Both the position numbers and the translations under genes were made by a program. Under the pieces are notes generated by a model, which saw only the letters and a program-made list of their open reading frames with translations, searched no databases and was not told the DNA's origin. Of a DNA stretch of 64,000 bases, positions 41,918-50,983 are shown in pieces. Every line of letters begins with the position of its first letter. The first letter of the stretch is position 1. The DNA is from Microbacterium caowuchunii (GTDB lineage Bacteria > Actinomycetota > Actinomycetes > Actinomycetales > Microbacteriaceae), in NCBI RefSeq assembly GCF_008727755.1, contig NZ_CP044231.1, positions 2,356,001 to 2,420,000 on the forward strand, read 5' to 3'.

Positions 41918-43363
41918 TCAGTTCCCGGTGGCAGCCTCGCGCTCGACCCCGTGCATGGCACGCATCGCGTCGGTGATGCTGCCGGAGAGCGACGGGTACA
42001 CCGTGAACACCCGGGAGACCTGGTCCACCGTCAGTCGCCGCTCGACGGCGATCGCGATCGGGTAGATCATGTCGGAGGCCCGCGGCCCCACGATCACGCC
42101 CCCCATCACCGTGCCGCTGCCCTGGTGGGCGATGATCTTGACGAAGCCGTCCTTGATGCCCATCATCTTCGCGCGCGCATTGGCGGCGAGGGGGAGCTTC
42201 CGCACCACGCCGTTGACCGCACCGGCCGCGATGTCCTTCTCCTGCCACCCCACCGTCGCGATCTCCGGCGCGGTGAAGATGTTCGCGGCGATCCGGCGCG
42301 CCTCCAACGGGATGACGACATCACCCAGGGCGTGGAAGATCGCGGTGCGACCCTGCATGGAGGCGACCGAGGCGAGCGGGACGAAGTTCGTGCAGTCCCC
42401 CGCCGCGTAGATGTTCGGCACGGAGGTGCGCGCGACCCGGTTGACCCGGATGTTGCCGGATTCGGTCATCTCCACACCGGCCTCCTCGAGACCGATCCCC
42501 GCGGTGTTGGGGACGGAGCCGACCGCCATCAGACAGTGGCTGCCCTCGATCGTGCGGCCGTCGGAGAGCGTGACCAGCACGCCCGAACCGGTGTTCTCCA
42601 CCCGGTCCGCGCGGGCCTTGGACAGGAGGGTCATCCCGCCGCGGCGGAACACCTTCTCCAGTACCGCCGCCGCATCCGCATCCTCGCCCGGAAGGACCTG
42701 GTCACGACTGGAGACGAGGGTCACCTTGGCGCCCAGGTTCATGTACGCGGAGGCGAACTCGGCTCCGGTGACGCCGGATCCCACCACGATGAGGTGCTCC
42801 GGGAGGGTTTTCATGTCGTAGAGCTGCGTCCAGGTGAGGATGCGCTCCCCGTCCGGCTTGGCGCTCGGCAGCTGGCGCGGCGAGGCGCCGACGGAGACGA
42901 CGAGCGTGTCGGCCTCGACGCGGTCGAAGTCCGTCCCACCGGGGCCGGTGGAGACCACGACGGCGCCGGGGCCCTCGAGGCGGCCGTGGCCGGAGATCAG
43001 TCGCACGCCGGCCTCCACCAGGGACGCGCGCATGTCGTCGGACTGCTGACGGGCCAGGGCCAGCAGTCGCCGGTTCACCGCCGCCAGGTTGATCGCGATC
43101 TGGGGCTTCAGCGGCTTGCCGTCCGCCCCCTTCGCGAACAGCTGCACCCCCAGGTCCCCCGCACCGGCGATCGCCACAGCGGCGTCCGCGGTCGCGATGA
43201 GCGTCTTCGACGGCACGACATCGGTCATCACCGCGGACCCGCCGACACCGGCACGCTCGACGAGGGTCACCTCGGCGCCCAGCTGCGCGGCGGCGAGCGC
43301 CGCCTCGTACCCGCCGGGCCCTCCGCCGATGATCGCGACGCTCTGGGCACTCTCGAAGCTCAT
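41918..43363 (-). CDS. Lpd-like flavoprotein without redox disulfide (NAD(P)H-quinone dehydrogenase type)
   Basis: 481-residue FAD/NAD(P) protein of the pyridine nucleotide-disulfide oxidoreductase family. FAD motif AIIGGGPGGYEAALAA, NAD(P) motif VVGSGVTGAEFASAY, second FAD motif NIYAAGDCTNFVPLA, and a C-terminal dimerisation domain. Where true dihydrolipoamide dehydrogenases have the active-site C-x4-C, this one reads GVGGSAVMTDVVPSK, with no cysteine. It therefore resembles mycobacterial LpdA (Rv3303c), a quinone reductase, rather than a dehydrogenase-complex E3. The second of two ATGs is chosen because GGGGGA lies 6 nt upstream. Confidence 0.9.
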   Translation of the reverse strand: MSFESAQSVAIIGGGPGGYEAALAAAQLGAEVTLVERAGVGGSAVMTDVVPSKTLIATADAAVAIAGAGDLGVQLFAKGADGKPLKPQIAINLAAVNRRLLALARQQSDDMRASLVEAGVRLISGHGRLEGPGAVVVSTGPGGTDFDRVEADTLVVSVGASPRQLPSAKPDGERILTWTQLYDMKTLPEHLIVVGSGVTGAEFASAYMNLGAKVTLVSSRDQVLPGEDADAAAVLEKVFRRGGMTLLSKARADRVENTGSGVLVTLSDGRTIEGSHCLMAVGSVPNTAGIGLEEAGVEMTESGNIRVNRVARTSVPNIYAAGDCTNFVPLASVASMQGRTAIFHALGDVVIPLEARRIAANIFTAPEIATVGWQEKDIAAGAVNGVVRKLPLAANARAKMMGIKDGFVKIIAHQGSGTVMGGVIVGPRASDMIYPIAIAVERRLTVDQVSRVFTVYPSLSGSITDAMRAMHGVEREAATGN

Positions 43364-43442
43364 GGACATTCCCCCATTCTCACCCGCGCGCACGCACGGA
43401 ACGAAACGAGCCCGCCGAGTGGCCCCGCGCCGCGCGGGTTCC

Positions 43443-43448
43443 TAAGCT
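43443..43448 (+). promoter_or_regulatory. -10 box of the purine nucleoside phosphorylase operon
   Basis: TAAGCT, 6 nt, ATG. Confidence 0.5.
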
Positions 43449-43454
43449 GTGGGG

Positions 43455-44285
43455 ATGGCAACCACCAGCAATCCCCTCGACGACCCGGCCGCCGATCCGT
43501 TCGAGGTCGCACGCCGGGCTGCCGACGATATCGCGCGGCTCACGGGTGTCGGGCATCACGACATCGCCCTCACCCTCGGCAGCGGCTGGGGGAAGGCCGC
43601 CGAGCTCATCGGCGAGACCACGGCCACCCTCCCCGCAGACGAGGTGACCGGATTCAGCAAGCCTGCCCTCGAGGGGCATGTGGGGACGCTCCGGAGCGTC
43701 CGCACGCCGAACGGGAAGAACGTGCTCGTCATCGGCGCTCGCACCCACTACTACGAGAACCACGGCGTCCGCCGCGTGGTGCACAGCGTGCGCACCGCAG
43801 CGGCGACGGGGGCCACGACTATGGTGCTGACCAACGGCGCGGGCGGGATCAAGCCGCACTGGAAGCCGGGCCAGCCGGTGCTCATCAGCGACCACATCAA
43901 CCTCACCTCTGACTCCCCGCTCGAGGGCGCCACCTTCATCGACCTCACCGACCTGTACTCGACGCGTCTGCGGAACCTCGCGCACACGATCGATCCCTCG
44001 CTGGAGGAAGGCGTCTACTGCCAGTTCCGCGGACCGCAGTACGAGACCCCGGCGGAGGTGCGGATGGCGAAGGCGATCGGCGGCCACATCGTGGGCATGT
44101 CGACCGCGCTGGAGGCGATCGCCGCCCGGCAGGCGGGCATGGAGATCCTCGGGTTCTCGCTGATCACCAACCTCGCCGCGGGCATCCAGACCACCCCGCT
44201 CAGCCACGCCGAGGTCATCGAGGCGGGCCGGGAGGCCGAGCCCGTCATCTCCGCCCTGCTCGCCCGCGTGATCGGCGCGCTGTGA
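43455..44285 (+). CDS. Purine nucleoside phosphorylase (trimeric type)
   Basis: 276 residues. Splits purine nucleosides with phosphate into base and ribose-1-phosphate. Motifs: ALTLGSGWGKAAELIGET, GHVGTL, GARTHYYENHG, NGAGGIKPHWKPGQ, RGPQYETPAEVRM, GMSTALEAIAARQ, and SLITNLAAGI with the substrate-contacting Asn. The phosphomutase gene that follows overlaps its stop (GTGA), so ribose-1-phosphate made here could be passed to ribose-5-phosphate. It complements the nucleoside operon at the right end of the window. Confidence 0.95.
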   Translation: MATTSNPLDDPAADPFEVARRAADDIARLTGVGHHDIALTLGSGWGKAAELIGETTATLPADEVTGFSKPALEGHVGTLRSVRTPNGKNVLVIGARTHYYENHGVRRVVHSVRTAAATGATTMVLTNGAGGIKPHWKPGQPVLISDHINLTSDSPLEGATFIDLTDLYSTRLRNLAHTIDPSLEEGVYCQFRGPQYETPAEVRMAKAIGGHIVGMSTALEAIAARQAGMEILGFSLITNLAAGIQTTPLSHAEVIEAGREAEPVISALLARVIGAL

Positions 44286-45985
44286 ACACGCCCGGCGGGC
44301 ACGACCCCGCCGTGCTGGATGCGGCCAGGGACTGGCTCGCCCAGGATCCCGACCCGGACACCCGTGAGGAGCTCGCGGCGCTCGTCGCGGCGGCGGAATC
44401 CGGTGACGCCGCGGCCTCCCGCGACCTCGCCGACCGTTTCGCCGGCCGGCTCGCCTTCGGCACCGCGGGCCTGCGCGGCGAGCTCGGCGCGGGTCCGATG
44501 CGCATGAACCGCGTGCTCGTCGCGCAGGCCGCCGCCGGCCTCGCCGCGTACCTGCGCTCCGCTGCAGGGCCCGACCGGAACCCGGTCGTGGTGGTCGGAT
44601 ACGACGGGCGACGCAACTCGGACGTGTTCGCCCGCGATTCCGCGGAGATCTTCGCGGGCGCCGACCTCGACGCGATCCTCCTGCCGCGGCTCCTACCCAC
44701 TCCCGTCCTCGCCTTCGCCGTGCGCGCGCTCGGTGCGGACGCCGGGGTCATGGTCACGGCCAGCCACAACCCGCCCGACGACAACGGGTACAAGGTGTAC
44801 CTCGGCGGTGACGACGACGGCGCACAGATCGTCCCGCCCGCGGATGCGGAGATCCACGACCGCATCGCACGGATCGCGGCATCCGTCCCGGTCAGCGAGA
44901 TCCCCCGCTCCCTGGCGTTCCGCACCGCACCCGAGGAGCTCGTCGACGCCTACGTCGCCGCGACGGCCGCGGTCGCCCCCGCACCGGCGGGTGCGACCGG
45001 GCTGGACTGGGTCTACACGGCCATGCACGGCGTCGGCGCCGAGACCTTCCTGCGGGCGGTCGCGGAAGCCGGATACCCGGCCCCCGTGCCCGTCGCCGAG
45101 CAGATCGATCCGGACGGGACCTTCCCCACCGTCGCGTTCCCCAACCCCGAAGAACCCGGCGCGATGGACCTCGCCTTCGCGACCGCCCGCGACGTCGGCG
45201 CCGAACTCGTGATCGCGAACGACCCGGACGCGGACCGGCTCGCCGTCGCGATCCCCGACGCCTCCGTCGAGGGGGGCTGGCGCCGTCTCACCGGCAACCA
45301 GACGGGGCTCCTCCTCGGATGGCGTGCCGCACGGCTGGCCGCCTCGGCCGCGGACCGCCCCGAGGGCGCGTCGCTCGCCTGCTCGCTCGTCTCGTCGCCC
45401 GGGCTGGAGGCCGTGGCCCACCACTACGGCCTCGGGTTCCGGGCGACGCTCACCGGCTTCAAGTGGATCGCCCGCGCACCCGGCCTCGTCTACGGATTCG
45501 AGGAGGCACTGGGGTACCTGGTGAACCCGGAGACCGTGCGGGACAAGGACGGCATCTCGGCAGCCATCGCGATCCTCGGCCTCGCCGGTGAGGCGCGCGG
45601 AGAGGGCAGGACCCTCGCCGACCTGCTGGACGAGTTCGATCGGACCTTCGGCTTCTTCGCGAGCGACCAGATCTCGGTGCGGGTCGAGGACGTCTCGATC
45701 ATCACGGGAATCATGGCCGCCCTGCGCGCGGACCCGCCGGCACGGATCGGCGAGACCGCCGTGACGGGCATCGACGACCTCATCGCCGGATTCGACGACC
45801 TCCCCGCCGGGGATGTGCTGCGCATCTGGCTGGAGGACGGGCGCCGCTTCATCGTGCGCCCGTCGGGCACCGAGCCGAAGCTGAAGCTGTACCTCGACGT
45901 GCGCGGCGACTCCGCCGCCGACGCCCAGGAGCGGCTCGCCGCTCTCGCCGCCGGCGCTCGCGAGCTCCTCGACGCACTGTCATGA
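44282..45985 (+). CDS. Phosphomutase of the phosphogluco/phosphomanno/phosphopentomutase family
   Basis: 567-residue alpha-D-phosphohexomutase. All four active-site segments are visible: VTASHNPPDDNGYKVY (phosphoserine), NDPDADRLAVA (metal loop), GFEEALGYLV (sugar ring) and FIVRPSGTEPKLKLYLD (phosphate). The length and FGTAGLRGELGAGPMRMN start fit the PgmB/PMM-2 type, close to mammalian PGM2-like phosphopentomutases. Because it overlaps purine nucleoside phosphorylase, a ribose-1-phosphate mutase role is reasonable, but a hexose role is equally possible. Confidence 0.92.
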   Translation: MNTPGGHDPAVLDAARDWLAQDPDPDTREELAALVAAAESGDAAASRDLADRFAGRLAFGTAGLRGELGAGPMRMNRVLVAQAAAGLAAYLRSAAGPDRNPVVVVGYDGRRNSDVFARDSAEIFAGADLDAILLPRLLPTPVLAFAVRALGADAGVMVTASHNPPDDNGYKVYLGGDDDGAQIVPPADAEIHDRIARIAASVPVSEIPRSLAFRTAPEELVDAYVAATAAVAPAPAGATGLDWVYTAMHGVGAETFLRAVAEAGYPAPVPVAEQIDPDGTFPTVAFPNPEEPGAMDLAFATARDVGAELVIANDPDADRLAVAIPDASVEGGWRRLTGNQTGLLLGWRAARLAASAADRPEGASLACSLVSSPGLEAVAHHYGLGFRATLTGFKWIARAPGLVYGFEEALGYLVNPETVRDKDGISAAIAILGLAGEARGEGRTLADLLDEFDRTFGFFASDQISVRVEDVSIITGIMAALRADPPARIGETAVTGIDDLIAGFDDLPAGDVLRIWLEDGRRFIVRPSGTEPKLKLYLDVRGDSAADAQERLAALAAGARELLDALS

Positions 45986-46578
45986 CGAACCCGTTCGCGG
46001 CGACCCGGCTCCTGGAGAACGACCGGGTCCGGCTCGAACCGCTCTCCCCCGACCACGGACCCGCCCTGGCCGACGCCGTCACCGACGGCGAGTTGTGGCG
46101 CACCTGGTACACCCGCATCCCTGCTCCGGACGCCATGGATGCCGAGATCGAGACCAGGCTCGCTCGGCAGCGCGCGGGCACCCTCGCTCCCTGGGCGGTC
46201 GTGGACCCGCGCACCGACCGAGCGGTCGGCATGACCACCTACCTGAACCTCGATCCGGCCAACCTCCGGCTCGAGATCGGGTCGACGTGGCTGGGACGGG
46301 CGGCACAGGGCACAGGGATCAACCCCGCCGCCAAGCTGCTGCTGTTCACGCGTGCCTTCGAGGAACTGGGATGCCGCGCCGTGGAGCTGCGCACCCACTG
46401 GCACAACCACCAGTCGCGGGCAGCGATCGCCCGGCTCGGGGCGAAGCAGGACGGCGTGCTGCGCAGCCACATGATCATGCCGGACGGGTCACGGCGGGAC
46501 ACCGTCGTCTTCTCGGTCCTCGACATCGAGTGGCCGGCCGTGCGCACGGCCCTGCAGCACCGGCTGCTCCCGCGCTGA
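45982..46578 (+). CDS. GNAT-family N-acetyltransferase (RimJ/RimL-like)
   Basis: 198 residues with the acetyl-CoA-binding GNAT fold: VRLEPLSPDHGPAL, AVGMTTYLNLDPANLRLEIGSTWLGRAAQGTGINPAAK as the pantetheine-binding region, and WHNHQSRAAIARLGAK. It probably acetylates a protein N-terminus or a small amine; target unknown. The ATG overlaps the phosphomutase stop. The gene converges on the mannitol activator 24 bp away, with only a weak CCGCG-GAT-CGCGG hairpin between. Confidence 0.85.
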   Translation: MTNPFAATRLLENDRVRLEPLSPDHGPALADAVTDGELWRTWYTRIPAPDAMDAEIETRLARQRAGTLAPWAVVDPRTDRAVGMTTYLNLDPANLRLEIGSTWLGRAAQGTGINPAAKLLLFTRAFEELGCRAVELRTHWHNHQSRAAIARLGAKQDGVLRSHMIMPDGSRRDTVVFSVLDIEWPAVRTALQHRLLPR

Positions 46579-46602
46579 CCCGGCCCCGCGGATCGCGGCG
46601 GA

Positions 46603-48507
46603 TCAGCCGTCGATCACCGCGACCAGCTCGTCGAGGAACGCGGAGAAGTCCGTGCCCCGCCGGACGATGCGCTGCACGCTCTCGCGCTCGCTGAAGACCT
46701 CGACGAACTGCTCGAAGACCGTCTGGAACGCCTCTCGATCGCTCTCCGAGAACGCGGCGAGCGCCACCACCTGCACACGGCCGTCACCCCACGAGATCGG
46801 GTGCTCCGAGATGCCGATCGCGATGGCCGTGCGGGACGCGGTCATCCCGATGGCGTGGGGCACGGCGAGCGCGTCGGTGAACGCCGTCGACGACAGCCGC
46901 TCCCGTTCGATCGCGCGATCCAGGTAGTCGGCGTCGATCACTCCGCGCTCGACGAGCGTGCCGCCGAGGCGGCGGATCACCGCATCCTCGCCTCCCGCGC
47001 CGTCGAAACCACGGATGAACGCCGAGGCGTCGAAGTAGCGCTCGAGCTCCGCCCGCAGCCGCGCGAGCCGACGGCCACGCCGGATGCGCCCGGCCACGAT
47101 CTGCACCCGCTCCACGTCCGCCGGGGTGAGGAAAGGCTGGATGCGCACGAACCGGTCCCCCGGGATCGCCGGGTCGATGGTCGTCAGCACCAGGTCGGTG
47201 TCGATCGCCGTCCAGTCCGGGTCGACGCGTGTCTCCACCTCGACGACCTCGATCGCCTGGCCGAGCGAGCGGTCCACGCTCGAGCGCAGCAGTTCGTGCA
47301 GTTCGTAGTAGCCCGGGCAGACGATCGTCGCAGTGAGCAGGTGATCTGCGCGCCGGCTGCGCTCCAGCTGCCCGCCCACGTGCATCGCGATGTAGGCGAT
47401 CTCGTCGTCCAGCAGCGGGATCTCGAGGCGTTCGTGCAGGCGCGAGGCGATGTAGACGGCGACCTCGAAGATCATCGGATAGGTGGATTTGAGCGAGCGG
47501 GTCAGGGGGTTCCGAGACCAGGCCTGCTCCCGGGCGCGCAGGCGCAGGTTCTGCACGTGCAGGGCCAGCCGCTGGATGAACTCCGTGGCGACGATGTCGA
47601 CCAGGAACTCCGATGCCGCCTCCTCCACGATCTCCCGCACCGCCAGTTCGACATCCGGGTCGAGCGGAGCCCGCGACTCGCTCGTCCCCGGTGCGACGAT
47701 GCGGGTCAGCACGAGCGTCGCGAGGTGCACCAGATCGCCCGCCCCCAGCCTGATGTCCAGGTGGCGCCGGGCGAGCTCGTCGATGATCTCCGCGATGGAC
47801 TGCTGAGCGGGTGTCGTGACGACCCCCGCGTCCCCGAGGGGACGTCCCGCGGCGACCCGGTCCGCGGCGATCGCGATGTGCATGATGACGTCGGCGATCC
47901 CGAATTCGTTGACGAAGTAGCCGAGTCCGGTCAAGCGCGCGACGAAGTCGGACTTGAACGGGCCGAACGCGCGTGGGCCCACCGAACCGTCGCCGAGGGT
48001 GCGGCGCAGCGCCGCGAGGTCGAACGCGCCCTCATCCATCTCGTCGTGTGCGAGACGACTGAGCAGGCGCCGCTGCGCCACCTCCGTGCCCACGAGCTGC
48101 GCCCGCGAGGCGGAGCGCTCCAGGGCGAGCTGGGTGCCGCCGAGCAGACCCCGGACCCGGCCGAGATCCGCCTCGAGCGTTGCGGCGCTCACGAAGAGGG
48201 CGTCCGCGGTCTCGAAGACGTCTATGCCTGCCGGCCCGGACAGGAGCGCCCGCACGATGGTGTGCAGCCGGTCCCGGGGCGTGCCCGTCTCCGAGGGTTT
48301 CCGCAGGGCGGTCGCCGCCTCCTGCGAGGCGCGGTAGCCGAAGGGGCTGGACTCGATCGCCCCCGCGGCGCGCGCGTTGATCGCCGTGATGTAGGAGCGG
48401 ATGCTGCGCGGCGTCACCCCGACGACATCGGCGAGGGCGGCGGCGGTGACCCAGTCGCGCTCGCGTACGAGCACCCCGAGAACACGGTCCTGCTTCACTC
48501 GTGTCAC
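46603..48507 (-). CDS. mtlR: MtlR-type PRD-containing transcriptional activator of the mannitol PTS
   Basis: 634 residues. Domain order: N-terminal helix-turn-helix (AAALADVVGVTPRSIRSYITAIN), a second winged-helix region, and two PRD modules at about 180-400 with regulatory His in FVNEFGIADVIMHIAIAAD and AYIAMHVGGQLERS. Then a IIB-Gat-like domain with Cys in TIVCPGYYELHEL, and a C-terminal IIA-Mtl-like domain with ALAVPHAIGMT. Family members are activated or inhibited by phosphorylation from HPr, IIA and IIB. It is divergent from the mtl operon it probably controls. GTG start with GAGAGG 5 nt upstream. Confidence 0.9.
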   Translation of the reverse strand: MTRVKQDRVLGVLVRERDWVTAAALADVVGVTPRSIRSYITAINARAAGAIESSPFGYRASQEAATALRKPSETGTPRDRLHTIVRALLSGPAGIDVFETADALFVSAATLEADLGRVRGLLGGTQLALERSASRAQLVGTEVAQRRLLSRLAHDEMDEGAFDLAALRRTLGDGSVGPRAFGPFKSDFVARLTGLGYFVNEFGIADVIMHIAIAADRVAAGRPLGDAGVVTTPAQQSIAEIIDELARRHLDIRLGAGDLVHLATLVLTRIVAPGTSESRAPLDPDVELAVREIVEEAASEFLVDIVATEFIQRLALHVQNLRLRAREQAWSRNPLTRSLKSTYPMIFEVAVYIASRLHERLEIPLLDDEIAYIAMHVGGQLERSRRADHLLTATIVCPGYYELHELLRSSVDRSLGQAIEVVEVETRVDPDWTAIDTDLVLTTIDPAIPGDRFVRIQPFLTPADVERVQIVAGRIRRGRRLARLRAELERYFDASAFIRGFDGAGGEDAVIRRLGGTLVERGVIDADYLDRAIERERLSSTAFTDALAVPHAIGMTASRTAIAIGISEHPISWGDGRVQVVALAAFSESDREAFQTVFEQFVEVFSERESVQRIVRRGTDFSAFLDELVAVIDG

Positions 48508-48590
48508 GGCTGCCTCTCGCGTTCGATCCGCCCGGCTGTTCCCATTCCATCACGCCCCCGACCACCCCGGGGCGTCCTCCCGGACGGGAT

Positions 48591-48606
48591 TTCCGCCCCC
48601 GCGGAA
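48591..48606. promoter_or_regulatory. Inverted repeat in the mtlR-mtl divergent region (operator candidate)
   Basis: TTCCGC-CCCC-GCGGAA, six perfect pairs. It lies between the divergent starts, where an MtlR site is expected. Confidence 0.35.
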
Positions 48607-48618
48607 GAACGTCTGGTT

Positions 48619-48632
48619 GCTGTTCTCACAGC
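48619..48632. promoter_or_regulatory. Second inverted repeat in the mtl control region
   Basis: GCTGT-TCTC-ACAGC, five perfect pairs, about 35 nt before the first mtl gene, overlapping the expected promoter. A clear -10/-35 pair was not found. Confidence 0.3.
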
Positions 48633-48666
48633 TTCTTTCCAGGATAGGAGAGAAGGAGGCGGGTCG

Positions 48667-48990
48667 ATGAGGATCCTTGTGGTGTGCGGTGCGGGCGCGT
48701 CCAGCACCTTCGTGGCGCAGCGGCTCCGCCGCGCAGCCGCGCGGGCGGGACTCGATCACGACGCCGCTGCGGTGAGCCGTTCCGCGCTGCCGCAACGGCT
48801 CGGCGAGGCGCAGCTCGTGCTGATCGGCCCCCATCTGACCGACGCCCTGGACGGCATCCGCACGGATGCCGCCGCCTACGACGTCCCGGTCATCGTCCTC
48901 CCCGACGATGTCTTCTCCGACCGCGACGGGGCGCGCACACTGCGTCTCGTCACCGATGCGGTCTCCTCCCCCGACGGCCGACCGGCCTGA
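48667..48990 (+). CDS. Small PTS IIB-like protein (lactose/cellobiose or galactitol IIB type)
   Basis: 107 residues. The N-terminus RILVVCGAGASSTFVAQRL holds the phosphocysteine Cys7 in the P-loop of IIB proteins; VLIGPHLTDAL fits the later strand. A second IIB domain is fused to MtlA downstream, so this one is extra; it might phosphorylate MtlR or serve another transporter. It leads the operon, with AAGGAGG 8 nt upstream of the ATG. Confidence 0.82.
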   Translation: MRILVVCGAGASSTFVAQRLRRAAARAGLDHDAAAVSRSALPQRLGEAQLVLIGPHLTDALDGIRTDAAAYDVPVIVLPDDVFSDRDGARTLRLVTDAVSSPDGRPA

Positions 48991-49005
48991 ACGAAAGGGT
49001 TCACC

Positions 49006-49281
49006 ATGGCAGCTGCAACACGGACCGTGCGCATCGGATCGTCCCACGGACTGCACGCCCGCCCAGCGAAGCTCTTCGCCCAGGCAGCGAAGGACGCCGG
49101 GGTTCCGGTCACCATCGCGAAGGACGCGGGCGCTCCCGTGAACGCCGCCAGCATCCTCGGGGTCATCGCGCTCGGCATCGACCACGGCGACTACGTCACG
49201 CTCACCGTCGAGGGCGAGGGGGCGGAGGACGTCCTCGATCGCCTCGCCGACCTCCTCTCCACCGATCACGATTCGGAGTGA
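49006..49281 (+). CDS. ptsH: Phosphocarrier protein HPr
   Basis: 91 residues. GLHARPAKLF contains the phospho-histidine (His17 here, equivalent to His15), and NAASILGV has Ser49 at the position of the regulatory serine. HPr receives phosphate from Enzyme I, encoded next, and passes it to IIA proteins. AAAGGG lies upstream of the ATG. Confidence 0.95.
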   Translation: MAAATRTVRIGSSHGLHARPAKLFAQAAKDAGVPVTIAKDAGAPVNAASILGVIALGIDHGDYVTLTVEGEGAEDVLDRLADLLSTDHDSE

Positions 49282-49288
49282 TGTCACG

Positions 49289-50983
49289 ATGACCACCATC
49301 CCCGGAGTCGGCATCGGTCTCGGCGTCGCGCAGGGTCCGGTCGCCCGCATGGCGGAACCCCTCCCTGCCCCCGACGACGAGCCCTCGACGATCGGCGCGG
49401 AGGCCGAGACGGCGCGGGTGCGGGAAGCCGTCTCCGCGGTGGCCCGCGAGCTCGAGGAGCGCGGCGCGCAGGCCGGCGGGTCCGCGCGCGACGTGCTCGA
49501 AGCGCAGGCCATGATCGCCGAGGACCCGTCCCTCGAGTCCGAGCTGGACACCCGCATCTCCGCGGGGGCGACCGCCGAGCGCGCGGTGCACGAGGCATTC
49601 GCCACGTTCCGGGAGACCCTCGTCGCGGTGGGCGGCTACCTCGGTGAGCGTGCGGCGGACCTGGACGATGTGGCGCAGCGCGTCATCGCCCGGCTCCGCG
49701 GCGTCCCGGCGCCCGGCGTGCCGGACCCCGGGCACCCGTTCGTCCTCGTCGCCACCGACCTCGCCCCCGCCGACACGGCCCTGCTCGACCTCGATCAGGT
49801 GCTCGCCCTCATCACGAGCGAGGGCGGACCGACGTCGCACACCGCGATCCTGGCGCGCGAGAAGGGCATCGTCGCGGTGGTGGGCGCCGCGGCGGCGGCC
49901 GACCTCGCCGAGGGCGAGACCGTGATCGTCGACGCCGCGGCCGGACAGATCATCACCTCCCCCACCGAGGAGGAGTTGCAGCGCGCACGCAACCGTGCGG
50001 AGACCCGCGCGAACGCCGCGTCCGCCCCGATCACCGCCGGCGCACTCTCCGACGGCACCCCGGTGCCGCTCCTGGCGAACCTCGGCAAGCCGGAGGCCGC
50101 CGCGGATGCGGTGACGCAGGGCGCCGAGGGCGTGGGGCTGTTCCGCACCGAGTTCCTCTTCCTGAGTTCCACGAACGCGCCCACCGTCGATCAGCAGCGG
50201 GAGTCCTACCGGCAGCTGCTGTCGGAGTTCCGTGGCAAGAAGGTCGTCGTCCGGGCGCTCGACGCCGGTGCGGACAAGCCGCTCGCGTTCCTGAACGACG
50301 CGCACGAGGAGAACCCCGCGCTGGGTCTGCGTGGCCTGCGCGCCCTCCGCGCCAACGAGGACATCCTCCGTGAGCAGCTCACCGCGCTGGCGGCCGCGGA
50401 TGCGGACGTCCGGGCGGACGGGGAGGGCGCAGACCTCTGGGTCATGGCGCCGATGGTGGCCACCGTCGAGGAGACGAGCTACTTCGTCGGTCTCGCCCGC
50501 GAGTACGGGATCAAGACGGCGGGCATCATGATCGAGGTCCCCGCTGCCGCGCTGCTCGCGGACCGGGTGCTGCGCGAGGCGGATTTCGCCTCGATCGGCA
50601 CGAACGACCTGACCCAGTACACGATGGCCGCCGACCGGCTGCTCGGTTCCGTCTCCGCACTCCAGGATCCGTGGCATCCCGCCGTCCTCACCCTGATCCA
50701 CACCGCCGGACGCGCCGGCGCGGAGCTCGGCAAACCGGTCGGGATCTGCGGCGAAGCCGCCGCCGACCCGCTCCTGGCCGTCGTCCTGGTGGGTCTCGGA
50801 GCCACGAGCCTGTCGATGGCGCCGAGCGCGCTGGCCGACGTCCGCGCCATCCTCCTGCAGTACACCCTCGACGATGCACGCCGCATCGCCGAGGCAGCCC
50901 TCGCCGCGCCGAATGCGGCATCCGCCCGAGACGCGGCCCGCGCGGCCGCGGCCGCCACCGCACAGAAAGAGACAGACCGATGA
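49289..50983 (+). CDS. ptsI: PTS Enzyme I (phosphoenolpyruvate-protein phosphotransferase)
   Basis: 564 residues. It starts the phosphorelay from PEP. GGPTSHTAILAREKG contains the active His184; GAEGVGLFRTEFLF binds PEP; GTNDLTQYTMAADR and GICGEAAADP (Cys487) are catalytic C-terminal motifs. Being encoded inside the mannitol operon, with HPr, means this operon supplies general PTS proteins as well. ATG start; the stop overlaps the mtlA ATG (ATGA). Confidence 0.96.
   Translation: MTTIPGVGIGLGVAQGPVARMAEPLPAPDDEPSTIGAEAETARVREAVSAVARELEERGAQAGGSARDVLEAQAMIAEDPSLESELDTRISAGATAERAVHEAFATFRETLVAVGGYLGERAADLDDVAQRVIARLRGVPAPGVPDPGHPFVLVATDLAPADTALLDLDQVLALITSEGGPTSHTAILAREKGIVAVVGAAAAADLAEGETVIVDAAAGQIITSPTEEELQRARNRAETRANAASAPITAGALSDGTPVPLLANLGKPEAAADAVTQGAEGVGLFRTEFLFLSSTNAPTVDQQRESYRQLLSEFRGKKVVVRALDAGADKPLAFLNDAHEENPALGLRGLRALRANEDILREQLTALAAADADVRADGEGADLWVMAPMVATVEETSYFVGLAREYGIKTAGIMIEVPAAALLADRVLREADFASIGTNDLTQYTMAADRLLGSVSALQDPWHPAVLTLIHTAGRAGAELGKPVGICGEAAADPLLAVVLVGLGATSLSMAPSALADVRAILLQYTLDDARRIAEAALAAPNAASARDAARAAAAATAQKETDR

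Noticed and set aside
41951..43912. 653-residue plus-strand frame
   Set aside because: Antisense to the flavoprotein and overlapping purine nucleoside phosphorylase in another frame; no motifs.
46586..46598. Terminator between the GNAT gene and mtlR
   Set aside because: Only a 5-bp CCGCG-GAT-CGCGG stem; too weak to call.
46801..48990. 729-residue open frame on the plus strand ending in the small IIB gene
   Set aside because: Most of it is antisense to mtlR. Only the last 107 codons, preceded by AAGGAGG, are a gene.
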